Assembly (NCBI GenBank): GCA_002840505.1
Contig: PHBC01000005.1
Span: forward strand, 1-64,000
Length of the DNA: 64,000 bases
Direction: 5' to 3'
From: Deltaproteobacteria bacterium HGW-Deltaproteobacteria-2
GTDB taxonomy: Bacteria > Desulfobacterota > Syntrophia > Syntrophales > Smithellaceae
The notes beneath the pieces are model-generated. The model did no database searches and was not told the origin of the DNA. It saw nothing but the letters and a program-made list of their open reading frames with translations. Shown in pieces: positions 34,658 to 42,964 of the stretch. Every line of letters starts with the position of its first letter. Positions within the stretch are counted from its first letter, which is position 1. Both the position numbers and the translations under genes were made by a program.

Positions 34658-34972
34658 ATGGCTACAAAAGAAATCGCAGGAAAAACAGTTAATGTAACTG
34701 ACGAAGGGTATCTTACCGATCCGTCCCAGTGGACTAAAGAGGTGGCGCAGGCCATTGCCGCAGAGGAAAGTATTACTCTCACAGACGCGCACTGGAAGGT
34801 GATTGATTTTCTGAAAAAAGATTTTGCCGCTACCGGCGTACTGGCATCCATGCGGCGGATTAATAAGACAGGCGGTATTCCCACCAAGGAATTGTATGAC
34901 CTGTTTCCGGACGGACCGCTCAAAAAAGCCGCCCGTATCGCGGGACTGTCCAAACCGACCAGCTGCGTATAA
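34658..34972 (+). CDS. TusE/DsrC-family sulfur carrier-like protein
   Basis: 104 residues from ATG at 34658 (AAAGGAGG ribosome site). The typical core is WTKEVAQAIAAEESITLTDAHWKVIDFLKKDF. The C-terminal arm KPTSCV keeps the penultimate cysteine; the second DsrC cysteine upstream in the arm is replaced (KAARIAGL). It therefore belongs with single-Cys TusE/DsrC-like proteins rather than with the dissimilatory DsrC. Probable persulfide acceptor of the neighbouring oxidoreductase. Confidence 0.85.
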   Translation: MATKEIAGKTVNVTDEGYLTDPSQWTKEVAQAIAAEESITLTDAHWKVIDFLKKDFAATGVLASMRRINKTGGIPTKELYDLFPDGPLKKAARIAGLSKPTSCV

Positions 34973-34986
34973 TAAAGGAGGATATC

Positions 34987-35457
34987 ATGGCTGATGAAAA
35001 AATAAAGAAAGTATCAATTATCTGTTCCAAAGGTTCTCTCGAAGGTATTTATCCGGCCCTGATCATGGCTAATGGCGCACGTATGGAAGGAATTGAGGTC
35101 AATCTCTTTTTTACCTTTTTCGGAATGGATGCCATCACGAAGAAGAAAGTGAAAAAAATCAAAGTCGCTACGGTGGGCAATCCGGCCATGGGCATTCCAA
35201 CCCTTATCGGCGCGATACCTGGTATGTCTGCTATGGCCACATGGATGATGAAGAAACAAATGGACAAACTTGATATTCCGCCTATTGATGAATTCATCGA
35301 GATGATCAGCGCTGCCGGAGGGAAGCTCTATGCCTGCAAGGCCAGCGTCGATATGTTCGGACTTAAAAAAGAGGACTTTGTGGACGAGGTTCAAAAAATC
35401 CTGACCGTTGGCGAATTTTATGCGCTGTCTGCGGGAGGACAGATTATTTTCACGTAA
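34987..35457 (+). CDS. DsrE/DsrE2-family sulfur-relay protein
   Basis: 156 residues, start 14 bases after the TusE-like gene with AAAGGAGG. It has a Rossmann-like DsrE fold: IICSKGSLEGIYPALIMANGA at the start, VNLFFTFFGMDA, and a conserved Cys in KLYACKASVDMFGL (about residue 119). DsrE2 proteins transfer persulfide sulfur, often beside rhodanese or TusA. Forms an operon with the SQR- and TusE-like genes. Confidence 0.85.
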   Translation: MADEKIKKVSIICSKGSLEGIYPALIMANGARMEGIEVNLFFTFFGMDAITKKKVKKIKVATVGNPAMGIPTLIGAIPGMSAMATWMMKKQMDKLDIPPIDEFIEMISAAGGKLYACKASVDMFGLKKEDFVDEVQKILTVGEFYALSAGGQIIFT

Positions 35458-35493
35458 ACACGATTACCTGCAAGGTAAAAAATAGATTTGTTT

Positions 35494-36276
35494 TTAAATA
35501 TTAAATAAATGAATCGGTGGTTTGATTTCCGGCAGTTTGTCGCCTTCGTACAATACTTTTTCCAGAAACAAACCGGAAGGTGGGGCGGTGAATCTCGCCG
35601 GTACCTCCGAATAAGAAGTAAGCAGTTTTTCAATATCGCGTTGGGTGAAATTATCGCGGCCAGCCTCTACGGTTACTCCCACTATGCGGCGCACCATTTT
35701 CCAGAGAAAATGAGAACCGACAACTCGCATGGCAATTATGTCGTCAAATTCCTTTAACTGTGTTGCTTCAATATTGACTTTTGAGGATGTTTCTTTTTCC
35801 ATTCTTTTATCGGCAAACGAGACAAAGTCGTGAAAGCCCTGAAATAAATTCAGCGCCTGCTGCATTTTGTTGATGTTAAGATTGTCTTTGATCCACCAGA
35901 CATAACGCTTGCCGAAAGCTGTGCGCCGCTTTGCGATAAGATAAAGATAGCTGCGGCTCACGGCATGATGGCGGGCGTGAAAGAGCGCAGGGGCATTTTC
36001 TACCTGCAAGACATTAATACTTGCCGGCAAGTTATCATTGATTCCGATGCGGAGAGTTTCCGTATTAATCTTTTTGGAAGATTCCAGATGGGCGGTTTGC
36101 GCCAAAGCATGCACTCCGGCATCGGTTCGTCCGGCTCCTTGAAGTTGCACCGGCCCGCCTAAAAATTTCTGTGCGGCGGCAATTAAAGTTTCTTGAACGC
36201 TTTTAGCATTTTTCTGAGTTTGCCAGCCGCGATAATTGGTTCCGTCATATTCCAGAACTAATTTATATTTATGCAA
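35494..36276 (-). CDS. truA: tRNA pseudouridine synthase A
   Basis: 260 residues. The catalytic aspartate lies in GAGRTDAGVHA (near residue 52), with RSYLYLIAKR and FVSFADKR downstream. It modifies U38-U40 in the tRNA anticodon arm. Convergent with the dsrE gene; no partner gene. Confidence 0.95.
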   Translation of the reverse strand: MHKYKLVLEYDGTNYRGWQTQKNAKSVQETLIAAAQKFLGGPVQLQGAGRTDAGVHALAQTAHLESSKKINTETLRIGINDNLPASINVLQVENAPALFHARHHAVSRSYLYLIAKRRTAFGKRYVWWIKDNLNINKMQQALNLFQGFHDFVSFADKRMEKETSSKVNIEATQLKEFDDIIAMRVVGSHFLWKMVRRIVGVTVEAGRDNFTQRDIEKLLTSYSEVPARFTAPPSGLFLEKVLYEGDKLPEIKPPIHLFNI

Positions 36277-36331
36277 TTTTTATAAACCTCGAAGGTTATA
36301 ATGAGACTCGAATATTAAAAGGGTAGCGCAT

Positions 36332-36364
36332 TATTACTGGATTCCTGCCTTCGCTGGAATGACA
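36332..36364. repeat. Family B palindromic repeat (encodes IPAKAGIQ)
   Basis: CTGGATTCCTGCCTTCGCTGGAATGAC. The same element recurs at 54060-54135, 54500-54560 and 55560-55626. Read in the gene frame it encodes VIPAKAGIQ, a peptide seen wherever this repeat class invades a gene end. Confidence 0.75.
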
Positions 36365-37746
36365 CCGTTTATGTTTTCATTTGCCGGAATAACATTTTGC
36401 TGTATTTGCTGGTTTTGTTTTACCGGTCCCAAGATAGTCATCGCTGAAATATTTTTCAGCAGTAATCCTCCCGGGTCAAGACAATAGATTTCTGCCCCGG
36501 GATATAAAGTTGTGATGACAGCCTTTCCGATGATTTTCCTGCTTTCCTTGCCGTCAAAGTCTATTGTTTTCAAGCCCCACGCATTATGAAAAATGAGAGC
36601 CCGGCCGTTTTGTTCTCCGATGTAGAGCATGACGTGGCCCTTGCGCCAGAGAAGACTCAAATAAGGAATTCCCTTTTCTATTATGGTTTTTTCTTTTTGT
36701 TCCGGATCGAGATTTTGCAGATCAATGAATGTTCCTACTTTTTTAACCTGGTCTTCGGAGTGCCTGGGCAGCCAGATACCGAAAGGAGCAAAAAAATCTC
36801 TAGTCATTGCCGAACAATCGCGATTTCCATAGAGGCCACCCCATCCGTATGGCTCATCAATCAGTTCATTGGCGATTTTTACTGCATTGGAGTAGGTAAA
36901 AGGCAGCGGTTTAAGCGTGATGACTTGAGGAGAAACAAAACCATGCTTAATAATAGCGTTGTTATTTTCATCTGCCACGGCAGTAAGTATTTCCAATTTA
37001 TCCGGCATTTCTCTGACCAAGGGAAACATTTGTCCTATGGATGTTCGGAGATTAAATCGGCCATCGGTGTCAAAAATAACAGATTTATCCCTGGCAATGA
37101 CGGCATAACGGCCGGATTCCCACATTTTAATAAAATTTTCATCTACATGCGCGTAATCTTCAACCGGCATCCATCCGAAAGCGAAACTGGTTTCTACCAG
37201 TGCCCATGATTTATCAGCGCTGAGATGGCATATAATAAGAGGAGTGTTTGCGGCTACGGATGATATTTGCAGGTTATCAAAAGGCCAGCCGGAGATGTCT
37301 CCGTCAGAGCTGTAAAAATGAGGGCTTTGCGTGGGCAGCATGCGTAGATTAGTGTTTCTTGTTGTAATTGCCGGCTTAAGAGTGTTGGGATAATCATCCA
37401 AAGAAACGTTTTGCTGAAGTTTTTTTAACCAGGACGCAGAATGTTTTTTTTTGTTTTCGCCATAACCGGGGCTCATGGCGAATCTCTTGAAAATCAAAGA
37501 TACTTTTTCAGATGACGAGTGAACAGGCTTGAGATTATGCCAGACCGAAAAGTAAATTTTATCGTAATCTTCATTAACTTTAACCTGATCCTGGGCTGCC
37601 AGGATAAATTTTTCTTTGACAGTTTCGGTTAAATAGGCTGTATGATCCTGGCTCAAATCCTTTACATCTTTGATAATGTCCGGATATTTAGGACAACAGG
37701 AGACTATAAATAATATTAAAGTAAAATAAAAAAATTTTATTTTCAT
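36334..37746 (-). CDS. SH3/NlpC-P60 domain lipoprotein (cell-wall peptidase)
   Basis: 470 residues from ATG at 37746, where a lipobox signal (LILFIVSCC) begins; the frame is open a further 139 codons upstream, but that part overlaps a region without coding character. SH3b-type domains lie at about 100-250. The NlpC/P60 core follows: Cys311 in YGNRDCSAMTRDFF, then RHSEDQ and a His in KGHVMLYIGE. It probably cleaves peptide stems of peptidoglycan. The last residues (VIPAKAGIQ) come from an inserted repeat, so the native C-terminus has been replaced. Confidence 0.82.
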   Translation of the reverse strand: MKIKFFYFTLILFIVSCCPKYPDIIKDVKDLSQDHTAYLTETVKEKFILAAQDQVKVNEDYDKIYFSVWHNLKPVHSSSEKVSLIFKRFAMSPGYGENKKKHSASWLKKLQQNVSLDDYPNTLKPAITTRNTNLRMLPTQSPHFYSSDGDISGWPFDNLQISSVAANTPLIICHLSADKSWALVETSFAFGWMPVEDYAHVDENFIKMWESGRYAVIARDKSVIFDTDGRFNLRTSIGQMFPLVREMPDKLEILTAVADENNNAIIKHGFVSPQVITLKPLPFTYSNAVKIANELIDEPYGWGGLYGNRDCSAMTRDFFAPFGIWLPRHSEDQVKKVGTFIDLQNLDPEQKEKTIIEKGIPYLSLLWRKGHVMLYIGEQNGRALIFHNAWGLKTIDFDGKESRKIIGKAVITTLYPGAEIYCLDPGGLLLKNISAMTILGPVKQNQQIQQNVIPANENINGVIPAKAGIQ

Positions 37747-37963
37747 GAAAAAATGCCTTGATTTAATTTCATACGCTTTTATAGTCTTTTTTAAATTATT
37801 GAGCAAGATTAAACAATAAATGTTTTTATCCTGCAGTTGATAAATAATTTTGTGGCATAAGACATTGAACACTGGTATAAGTGACAAAGTTATGTCAGGC
37901 GAGGGGAAAGAAGATTTTTTAATAAAAATTTTTGTCCTTTGCGGAAAAGTAAGGAGCTGAAAA

Positions 37964-38512
37964 ATGGATAGTTTTGTACCCAAGAAGATTTTTTTTACAA
38001 AAGGAGTAGGCACACACAAGGATGAATTACATTCCTTTGAGCGTGCTTTGCGTGACGCCGGAATAGAAAAATGCAATCTGGTGCAGGTTTCCAGTATATT
38101 CCCGCCGCGCTGCAAAATGATTTCCAAAACGCAGGGATTGAAGCAGTTAACACCCGGCGCCATTACCTACTGTGTTATGAGCCGCTGTTGCACCAACGAA
38201 CCCAAAAGACTTATGGCGGCGTCGGTCGGTTGCGCCATTCCCGCCGACAAATCATCTTACGGTTACATCAGCGAACATCACGCTTATGGCCAGAACGAGA
38301 AGCAGGCAGGCGACTACGCGGAAGATCTGGCGGCGGCCATGCTGGCCTCCACTCTGGGCATTGATTTCGATGTGGATGAGAGTTGGGATGAGAAAAAAGA
38401 AATTTTTAAAATCAGCGGCAAAATAGTCCGAACGCTTAACGTAACTCAATCCACAATTTGTAAGGATAATAAATTCACAACGGTTATTGCTGTGGCTGTA
38501 TTTATTTTTTAA
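37964..38512 (+). CDS. Pyruvoyl-dependent arginine decarboxylase
   Basis: 182 residues, near the family length. Autocleavage is expected between Ser43 and Ser44 in [12 protein letters not shown], generating the pyruvoyl group. [21 protein letters not shown] is the family core. It converts arginine to agmatine, used for polyamines or acid resistance. The start follows AAGGAGCTG. It stands alone, divergent from the NlpC gene, with 217 bases between. Confidence 0.9.
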   Translation: MDSFVPKKIFFTKGVGTHKDELHSFERALRDAGIEKCNLVQVSSIFPPRCKMISKTQGLKQLTPGAITYCVMSRCCTNEPKRLMAASVGCAIPADKSSYGYISEHHAYGQNEKQAGDYAEDLAAAMLASTLGIDFDVDESWDEKKEIFKISGKIVRTLNVTQSTICKDNKFTTVIAVAVFIF

Positions 38513-38585
38513 GTTATCTTAAAATACCATAAAAATTGTATAGAAAAGCGGTTCGGCAATCCTTTCATTGTGATGTTATTCTATT

Positions 38586-39470
38586 ATGTCTCAAAATGAT
38601 AAGCCAGTAAAGATTTCCAGAGAAATCCCAACGCTGAAAATTCACGATGTCGGCGGGGCGGAACTACCTTATCTTTATTACGAAGGGGAAGCTCCGCAGA
38701 TACTTTTTGCTCACGCTACCGGTTTTCTACCCTGGCTCTGGCATCCGATAATCGAGGATTTGACACCGCATCATGAGTCCTGGGCGCCCTATATGTGCAA
38801 TTATCGCGATTGCGATCCGGAAAAAGGTTTGGGTTGGGATGTTATCGCCAGAGATTTAATCAGTTTCTGCAGTTCGCAAAACATTACGGATAATCTGGCC
38901 GTAGGGCATTCGATGGGCGCTACAGTTATAGCTATTGCCTCGGCATTGTTTGGCCTGCAGCCGCGTGGCATGATTTTGATTGAACCGATTTTCCTGCCGG
39001 AAGAAATTTATTCCATCGATATGAAGATCAAAGATCATCCGCTGGCTTCGCAGTCGATAAAAAGAAAAAACAGATGGCAAGATGAAAAATCAGCCCTGGA
39101 ATATCTGAAGTCGAAATCACTATTTGCCGGATGGGATAAACAAATGCTTGAGTTTTATCTTAAATACGGAATGGAAAAACAAGCCGAAGGTGATTTAAAA
39201 CTTACCTGTTCGCCGAGAAATGAAGCCGCACTGTTTATGGGCGGTAACAGCACCAATCCCTGGCCGCTGCTTAAGAAGTTGACCTGTCCGGTTCTTATAG
39301 TGGAAGGGGAGAAAAGTACCAATAAAGAATTTATCGACTTAAAGAAGGCTGTTTCATTATTGGTTAACGGAAAGTATAAATCAGTTCCTGATGCCGGACA
39401 TTTGATTCCCATGCAAAAACCTAAAGAAGTAGCTAAAATCATAAAAGAATTTTTAGCGAAAGTATTTTAG
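38586..39470 (+). CDS. Alpha/beta-hydrolase fold protein
   Basis: 294 residues. The nucleophile elbow is GHSMGA with Ser109; an Asp is available in LIVEGEKS or nearby, and the late His is in DAGHLIPMQKP. The oxyanion-region HATGF near residue 47 is typical. Substrate unknown; serine esterases and C-C hydrolases share this layout. Starts 73 bases after the decarboxylase gene. Confidence 0.85.
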   Translation: MSQNDKPVKISREIPTLKIHDVGGAELPYLYYEGEAPQILFAHATGFLPWLWHPIIEDLTPHHESWAPYMCNYRDCDPEKGLGWDVIARDLISFCSSQNITDNLAVGHSMGATVIAIASALFGLQPRGMILIEPIFLPEEIYSIDMKIKDHPLASQSIKRKNRWQDEKSALEYLKSKSLFAGWDKQMLEFYLKYGMEKQAEGDLKLTCSPRNEAALFMGGNSTNPWPLLKKLTCPVLIVEGEKSTNKEFIDLKKAVSLLVNGKYKSVPDAGHLIPMQKPKEVAKIIKEFLAKVF

Positions 39471-39583
39471 GAAACGATTGACGAATTTCGATAAATATGT
39501 AAAATTCCCGCCAGAAGTATATTAATACCATAATAGTGCTTTGATTTAAAATTGATATAAGATCAATAAGGGGATCTTTGTTG

Positions 39584-40435
39584 ATGACAGTGACCGAAAA
39601 CAGTCAGCACCATACGGAAGCTGAAGAAAAACGACAGCCGGGGACATTTCTGGTTTGGCCGTTTGCCTTTATCGGAGAGAAGGTTATCGGCTGGATTAAC
39701 ATGTTGGGCAAGGCAACCATTTTCCTTTGCCTGGCGCTTTGGAAAACTTTTCGTCCCAAGCAGTTTCCCAAGGTAATTGCGCAAATCTATTATATTGGGG
39801 CCAGCTCCACAACGATTATCCTTTTGGTGAGCCTGTTCACCGGCATGGTTTTGGGTTTGCAATCATACCACGCTCTGATACAGTTTGGCGCGGTTGGCGG
39901 CCTGGGAGCGCTGGTCTCTCTTTCCCTGATCAGGGAATTGGGCCCGGTTTTGACGGCCATTATGATTACGGCTAGAGCGGGATCCGCTATCACGGCGGAA
40001 ATAGGTATTCAGCGTATTTCGGAGCAGGTCGACGCCCTGCAGACTATGCGTATAGATCCCTTTCGATATCTCATCAGTCCTAGAATTATCGCTGCGATCA
40101 TCAGTTTTCCTCTGCTCACGGCTGTGTTTGATTTTATTGGTATTATCGGCGGCTACATCTCCGGTGTAGCGCTTCTGGGCTTGAATGCCGGAGTTTATTC
40201 TCACAGCATTCAAGCCAACGTTGATATGAAAGACCTTACCGATGGTTTTATTAAGGCGATAGTGTTCGCTGTAATCGTTGCCACCGTTTGCTGTTATCAG
40301 GGATATTATGTGCACATGCGCAAGGACAGCCATGGCGCGAAGGCTGTCGGTTTGGCTACAACTTCGGCAGTCGTTACCTCCTGCGTGTTGATTCTTGTTT
40401 CGGATTACGTGGTAACTTCACTGCTTTTAATATAG
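39584..40435 (+). CDS. mlaE: MlaE-family phospholipid ABC permease
   Basis: 283 residues from ATG at 39584 (AAGGGG upstream). MlaE signatures: GMVLGLQSYHALIQFGA, LIRELGPVLTAIMITARAGSAITAEIG and VDALQTMRIDP. Multi-helix inner-membrane permease of the MCE system, which moves glycerophospholipids between membranes. First gene of mlaEFDCA. Confidence 0.95.
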   Translation: MTVTENSQHHTEAEEKRQPGTFLVWPFAFIGEKVIGWINMLGKATIFLCLALWKTFRPKQFPKVIAQIYYIGASSTTIILLVSLFTGMVLGLQSYHALIQFGAVGGLGALVSLSLIRELGPVLTAIMITARAGSAITAEIGIQRISEQVDALQTMRIDPFRYLISPRIIAAIISFPLLTAVFDFIGIIGGYISGVALLGLNAGVYSHSIQANVDMKDLTDGFIKAIVFAVIVATVCCYQGYYVHMRKDSHGAKAVGLATTSAVVTSCVLILVSDYVVTSLLLI

Positions 40436-40443
40436 AGAAATTT

Positions 40444-41691
40444 ATGAATGCGATTCCATTGATTGAATTTAAAAATATCACCAAGCGCTTCGGATCCCAG
40501 ACTGTTCTGCAAAGCGTTAATTTGCAAATATATGAAGGAGAGGTAACTACCATTATTGGTCTCTCCGGTTCGGGCAAAAGCGTTCTGCTTAAACATATCA
40601 TCGGTCTGCTTAAGCCCGATGAAGGAACCATTCTCTTCCGCGGCAAACCGTTGACTGAAATGAAGAAATCCGAGATTGCCGCTTCGCTGGCCCAAATTAG
40701 TTACATGTTTCAGGGCAATGCGTTGTTCGATTCCCTGAATATCTATGATAATATTGCTCTGCCTCTGATAGAGACTACAAATCTGAAGAAAGCGGAAATC
40801 ACTCGGCGTGTAATGGCCAGAATTGAACAAACAGAATTAACCGAAGCAACTTACAAATTCCCTTCGGAACTCTCCGGAGGTATGCAAAAACGGGCGGCGC
40901 TGGCGCGCGCGCTGATAACCGATCCGCGCATCGTTTTATTTGATGAACCAACGACCGGCCAGGACCCTGTCCGAAAAAATGCTATACTTAGCATGATTGC
41001 CCAGTACCAGAGGAAATTTAATTTTACGGCTATCATGGTCAGCCATGAAATTCCTGATGTTTATTTTATTTCTAACCGGATTCTTGCCCTCTATAATAAA
41101 ACTATAGTTTTTCAGGGAACCCCGGAAGAGTTGGGAAATTTTGATCATCCTTTTAACGACGAGGTTATCCATAGCCTCGAAGGATTGCAGAAGGAACTGA
41201 CGGGTTTGTATTCTAAACGACAGTTCAAAATGTTAAATCATGTTCAGTTAAAGCGTAGAGAATCAGGTGAAAATTATTGCATTGCAGTTTTTACTTTATC
41301 AGACCTGGACACAATAATTTCCGTTCTGGGTCACGACGCGGCGCAGGAAGTCATTCACTCGATGGGAATGTATATAGATAAACACTTCGGCGCCATAGGC
41401 GGTTTTTCTACCCGCCGCAAGTCCAATGAATTTGTTACAATGCTGCCTTTTTCAGATCTTGCGGAAGCTGAGAGCATTTTGAAAGATTTCGTTAATGATT
41501 TCAAGGCGCAGGGAATCCGCGATATTTGGGCCGGAGCTCAAAAACTTGCACCTTCGGATAAATGCGTTGATTTCGCCATCCTGGCGGGCATTGCCGAAGG
41601 ACCGCCTGTTGCGGAAATAGATTTCATTATAGAGCTGGCCAAATCTCAACAAAAAGAAATAGGGCGTTTGCGATGCGCCGCCAAGGAGTAA
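40444..41691 (+). CDS. mlaF: MlaF-type ABC ATPase with C-terminal degenerate GGDEF-like domain
   Basis: 415 residues from ATG at 40444; ordinary MlaF is about 270. The ATPase (1-~250) has Walker A GLSGSGKS, signature LSGGMQKRAALARAL and Walker B IVLFDEP. The added domain (about 275-400) follows the GGDEF layout: FTLSDLDTIISVLGHDAAQEVI resembles the LDxDxFKxxND-GH start, and RRKSNEFVTMLP stands where RxGGDEFxxLLP would be. The signature residues are lost, so cyclic-di-GMP synthesis is unlikely; a regulatory nucleotide-binding or protein-contact role is inferred. Confidence 0.9.
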   Translation: MNAIPLIEFKNITKRFGSQTVLQSVNLQIYEGEVTTIIGLSGSGKSVLLKHIIGLLKPDEGTILFRGKPLTEMKKSEIAASLAQISYMFQGNALFDSLNIYDNIALPLIETTNLKKAEITRRVMARIEQTELTEATYKFPSELSGGMQKRAALARALITDPRIVLFDEPTTGQDPVRKNAILSMIAQYQRKFNFTAIMVSHEIPDVYFISNRILALYNKTIVFQGTPEELGNFDHPFNDEVIHSLEGLQKELTGLYSKRQFKMLNHVQLKRRESGENYCIAVFTLSDLDTIISVLGHDAAQEVIHSMGMYIDKHFGAIGGFSTRRKSNEFVTMLPFSDLAEAESILKDFVNDFKAQGIRDIWAGAQKLAPSDKCVDFAILAGIAEGPPVAEIDFIIELAKSQQKEIGRLRCAAKE

Positions 41692-41695
41692 ACAA

Positions 41696-42151
41696 ATGAA
41701 AAAATACAAGATAGAAACCATCGTAGGCATCTTTGTTTTTTTGGGACTGCTCTGCATAGGGTATATGACCGTAAAACTCGGTAAAGTTTCTTTTCTGCAG
41801 GATGATTCATATCCTTTAACTGCCAAATTCATTTCCGTAACCGGACTTAGAGATGGGAACCCGGTGGATATTATGGGCATTGAAGTCGGAAGAGTGGAGC
41901 GAATCACCATGGATCAGGAAAACCAGCAGGCGGTCGTGCATATGAAAATTAGAAAAGGTATAAAGGTATATGATGACGCCATTGCTTCTATTAAAACGGA
42001 AGGTTTGGTAGGCGACCAGTATATCAGTATTGATCCGGGGGGATCCGGCACGCTCCTGAAGCCTAACGGAACAATTATGGAAACGCAGGCGCCCGTGGAT
42101 ATATTAGGACTTATCAGCAAATACGCTTTTGGTGATGTAAAAAAACAGTAA
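41696..42151 (+). CDS. mlaD: MlaD-type MCE-domain lipid-binding protein
   Basis: 151 residues. N-terminal anchor helix (IVGIFVFLGLLCIGYMTVKLG), then one MCE domain (about 37-140) with FISVTGLRDGNPVDIMGIEVGRV and GLVGDQYISIDPGG. Hexamerises at MlaE in the inner membrane. Four bases after mlaF. Confidence 0.93.
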   Translation: MKKYKIETIVGIFVFLGLLCIGYMTVKLGKVSFLQDDSYPLTAKFISVTGLRDGNPVDIMGIEVGRVERITMDQENQQAVVHMKIRKGIKVYDDAIASIKTEGLVGDQYISIDPGGSGTLLKPNGTIMETQAPVDILGLISKYAFGDVKKQ

Positions 42152-42184
42152 AATGGTATAATGGAACACGAGGAGGATTAAGAA

Positions 42185-42781
42185 ATGAAAAAACGACTCA
42201 CGGGATTGATAATCATACTGACACTTTTGATGTTTTCTCTTCCGGTATACGCCGGAGTGCCGATGACCACCGCAGAAGCCACTGTCAATAAAGTGCTCAA
42301 TGTGTTGCGCGATCCAAAACTCAAAAGTCCGGCATCTAAAGAAATAAAGAAAGAAAAGCTCCGGGTCATATACAAAGATATGTTTGATGAAATTGAATTT
42401 TCTAAACGCACTCTGGCGCGCAATTGGAACAAGTTAACCCCCGCGCAGCGCACGGAATTTGTGAATCTCTTTGAGCAGATTCTGGAAAAATCATACGCGG
42501 ACAAAATTCTTGACTATACCAATGAAAAGGTTGTGTTTTATAAAGAAAATATGCTTTCAGACGCTCAGGCTGAAATTCAGAGCAAAATCGTTACCGCTTC
42601 TAAAGAAATCCCTATTTTTTACCGGATGATTTTAAAGGACGGCAAATGGAGAGTATATGACGTTGTCGTGGAGAATGTGAGTCTTGTTCAAAACTACCGT
42701 ACGCAGTTCAACGATATACTGGCCAAGGATACGCCAGAACAACTGTTGGAGACTCTGCGCAAGAAGGTAAGCAAGCACTAG
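42185..42781 (+). CDS. mlaC: MlaC-type periplasmic phospholipid shuttle protein
   Basis: 198 residues with a signal peptide (FSLPVYA), then the Tol-toluene-tolerance Ttg2/MlaC fold: FSKRTLARNWNKLTPAQRTEFVNLFEQILE and YRMILKDGKWRVYDVVVENVSLVQNYR. Carries phospholipid between MlaA and MlaD. GAGGAGG upstream. Confidence 0.94.
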   Translation: MKKRLTGLIIILTLLMFSLPVYAGVPMTTAEATVNKVLNVLRDPKLKSPASKEIKKEKLRVIYKDMFDEIEFSKRTLARNWNKLTPAQRTEFVNLFEQILEKSYADKILDYTNEKVVFYKENMLSDAQAEIQSKIVTASKEIPIFYRMILKDGKWRVYDVVVENVSLVQNYRTQFNDILAKDTPEQLLETLRKKVSKH

Positions 42782-42785
42782 AAAA

Positions 42786-42925
42786 AATGTCATTTCGTAT
42801 CCTCCGCTGGCGGAGGTGTTACGAAGTGACGGAGGTGGAAAAAGAATATAGTGATTAATTTCAGAACCGCCTGAAATATCAATGCGGCCTATCCACCCCC
42901 TGCCCCCGCCAGCGGGGGACACTTA
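42786..42925. repeat. Paired palindromic repeats, family C
   Basis: Left part TCCTCCGCTGGCGGAGG with GACGGAGGTGG, right part CCACCCCCTGCCCCCGCCAGCGGGGG. The two parts face each other across about 60 bases. A second copy with the same arrangement is at 54590-54722. It splits mlaC from mlaA. Confidence 0.6.
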
Positions 42926-42964
42926 AAACTTATAATGTTTGGCATGAAGGCTTGGTTTCGTTAA

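Noticed and set aside
37747-38163. A 139-codon N-terminal extension of the NlpC/P60 gene.
   Set aside because: It overlaps the 5' part of the oppositely oriented arginine decarboxylase gene, and a clear lipoprotein signal begins at 37746.
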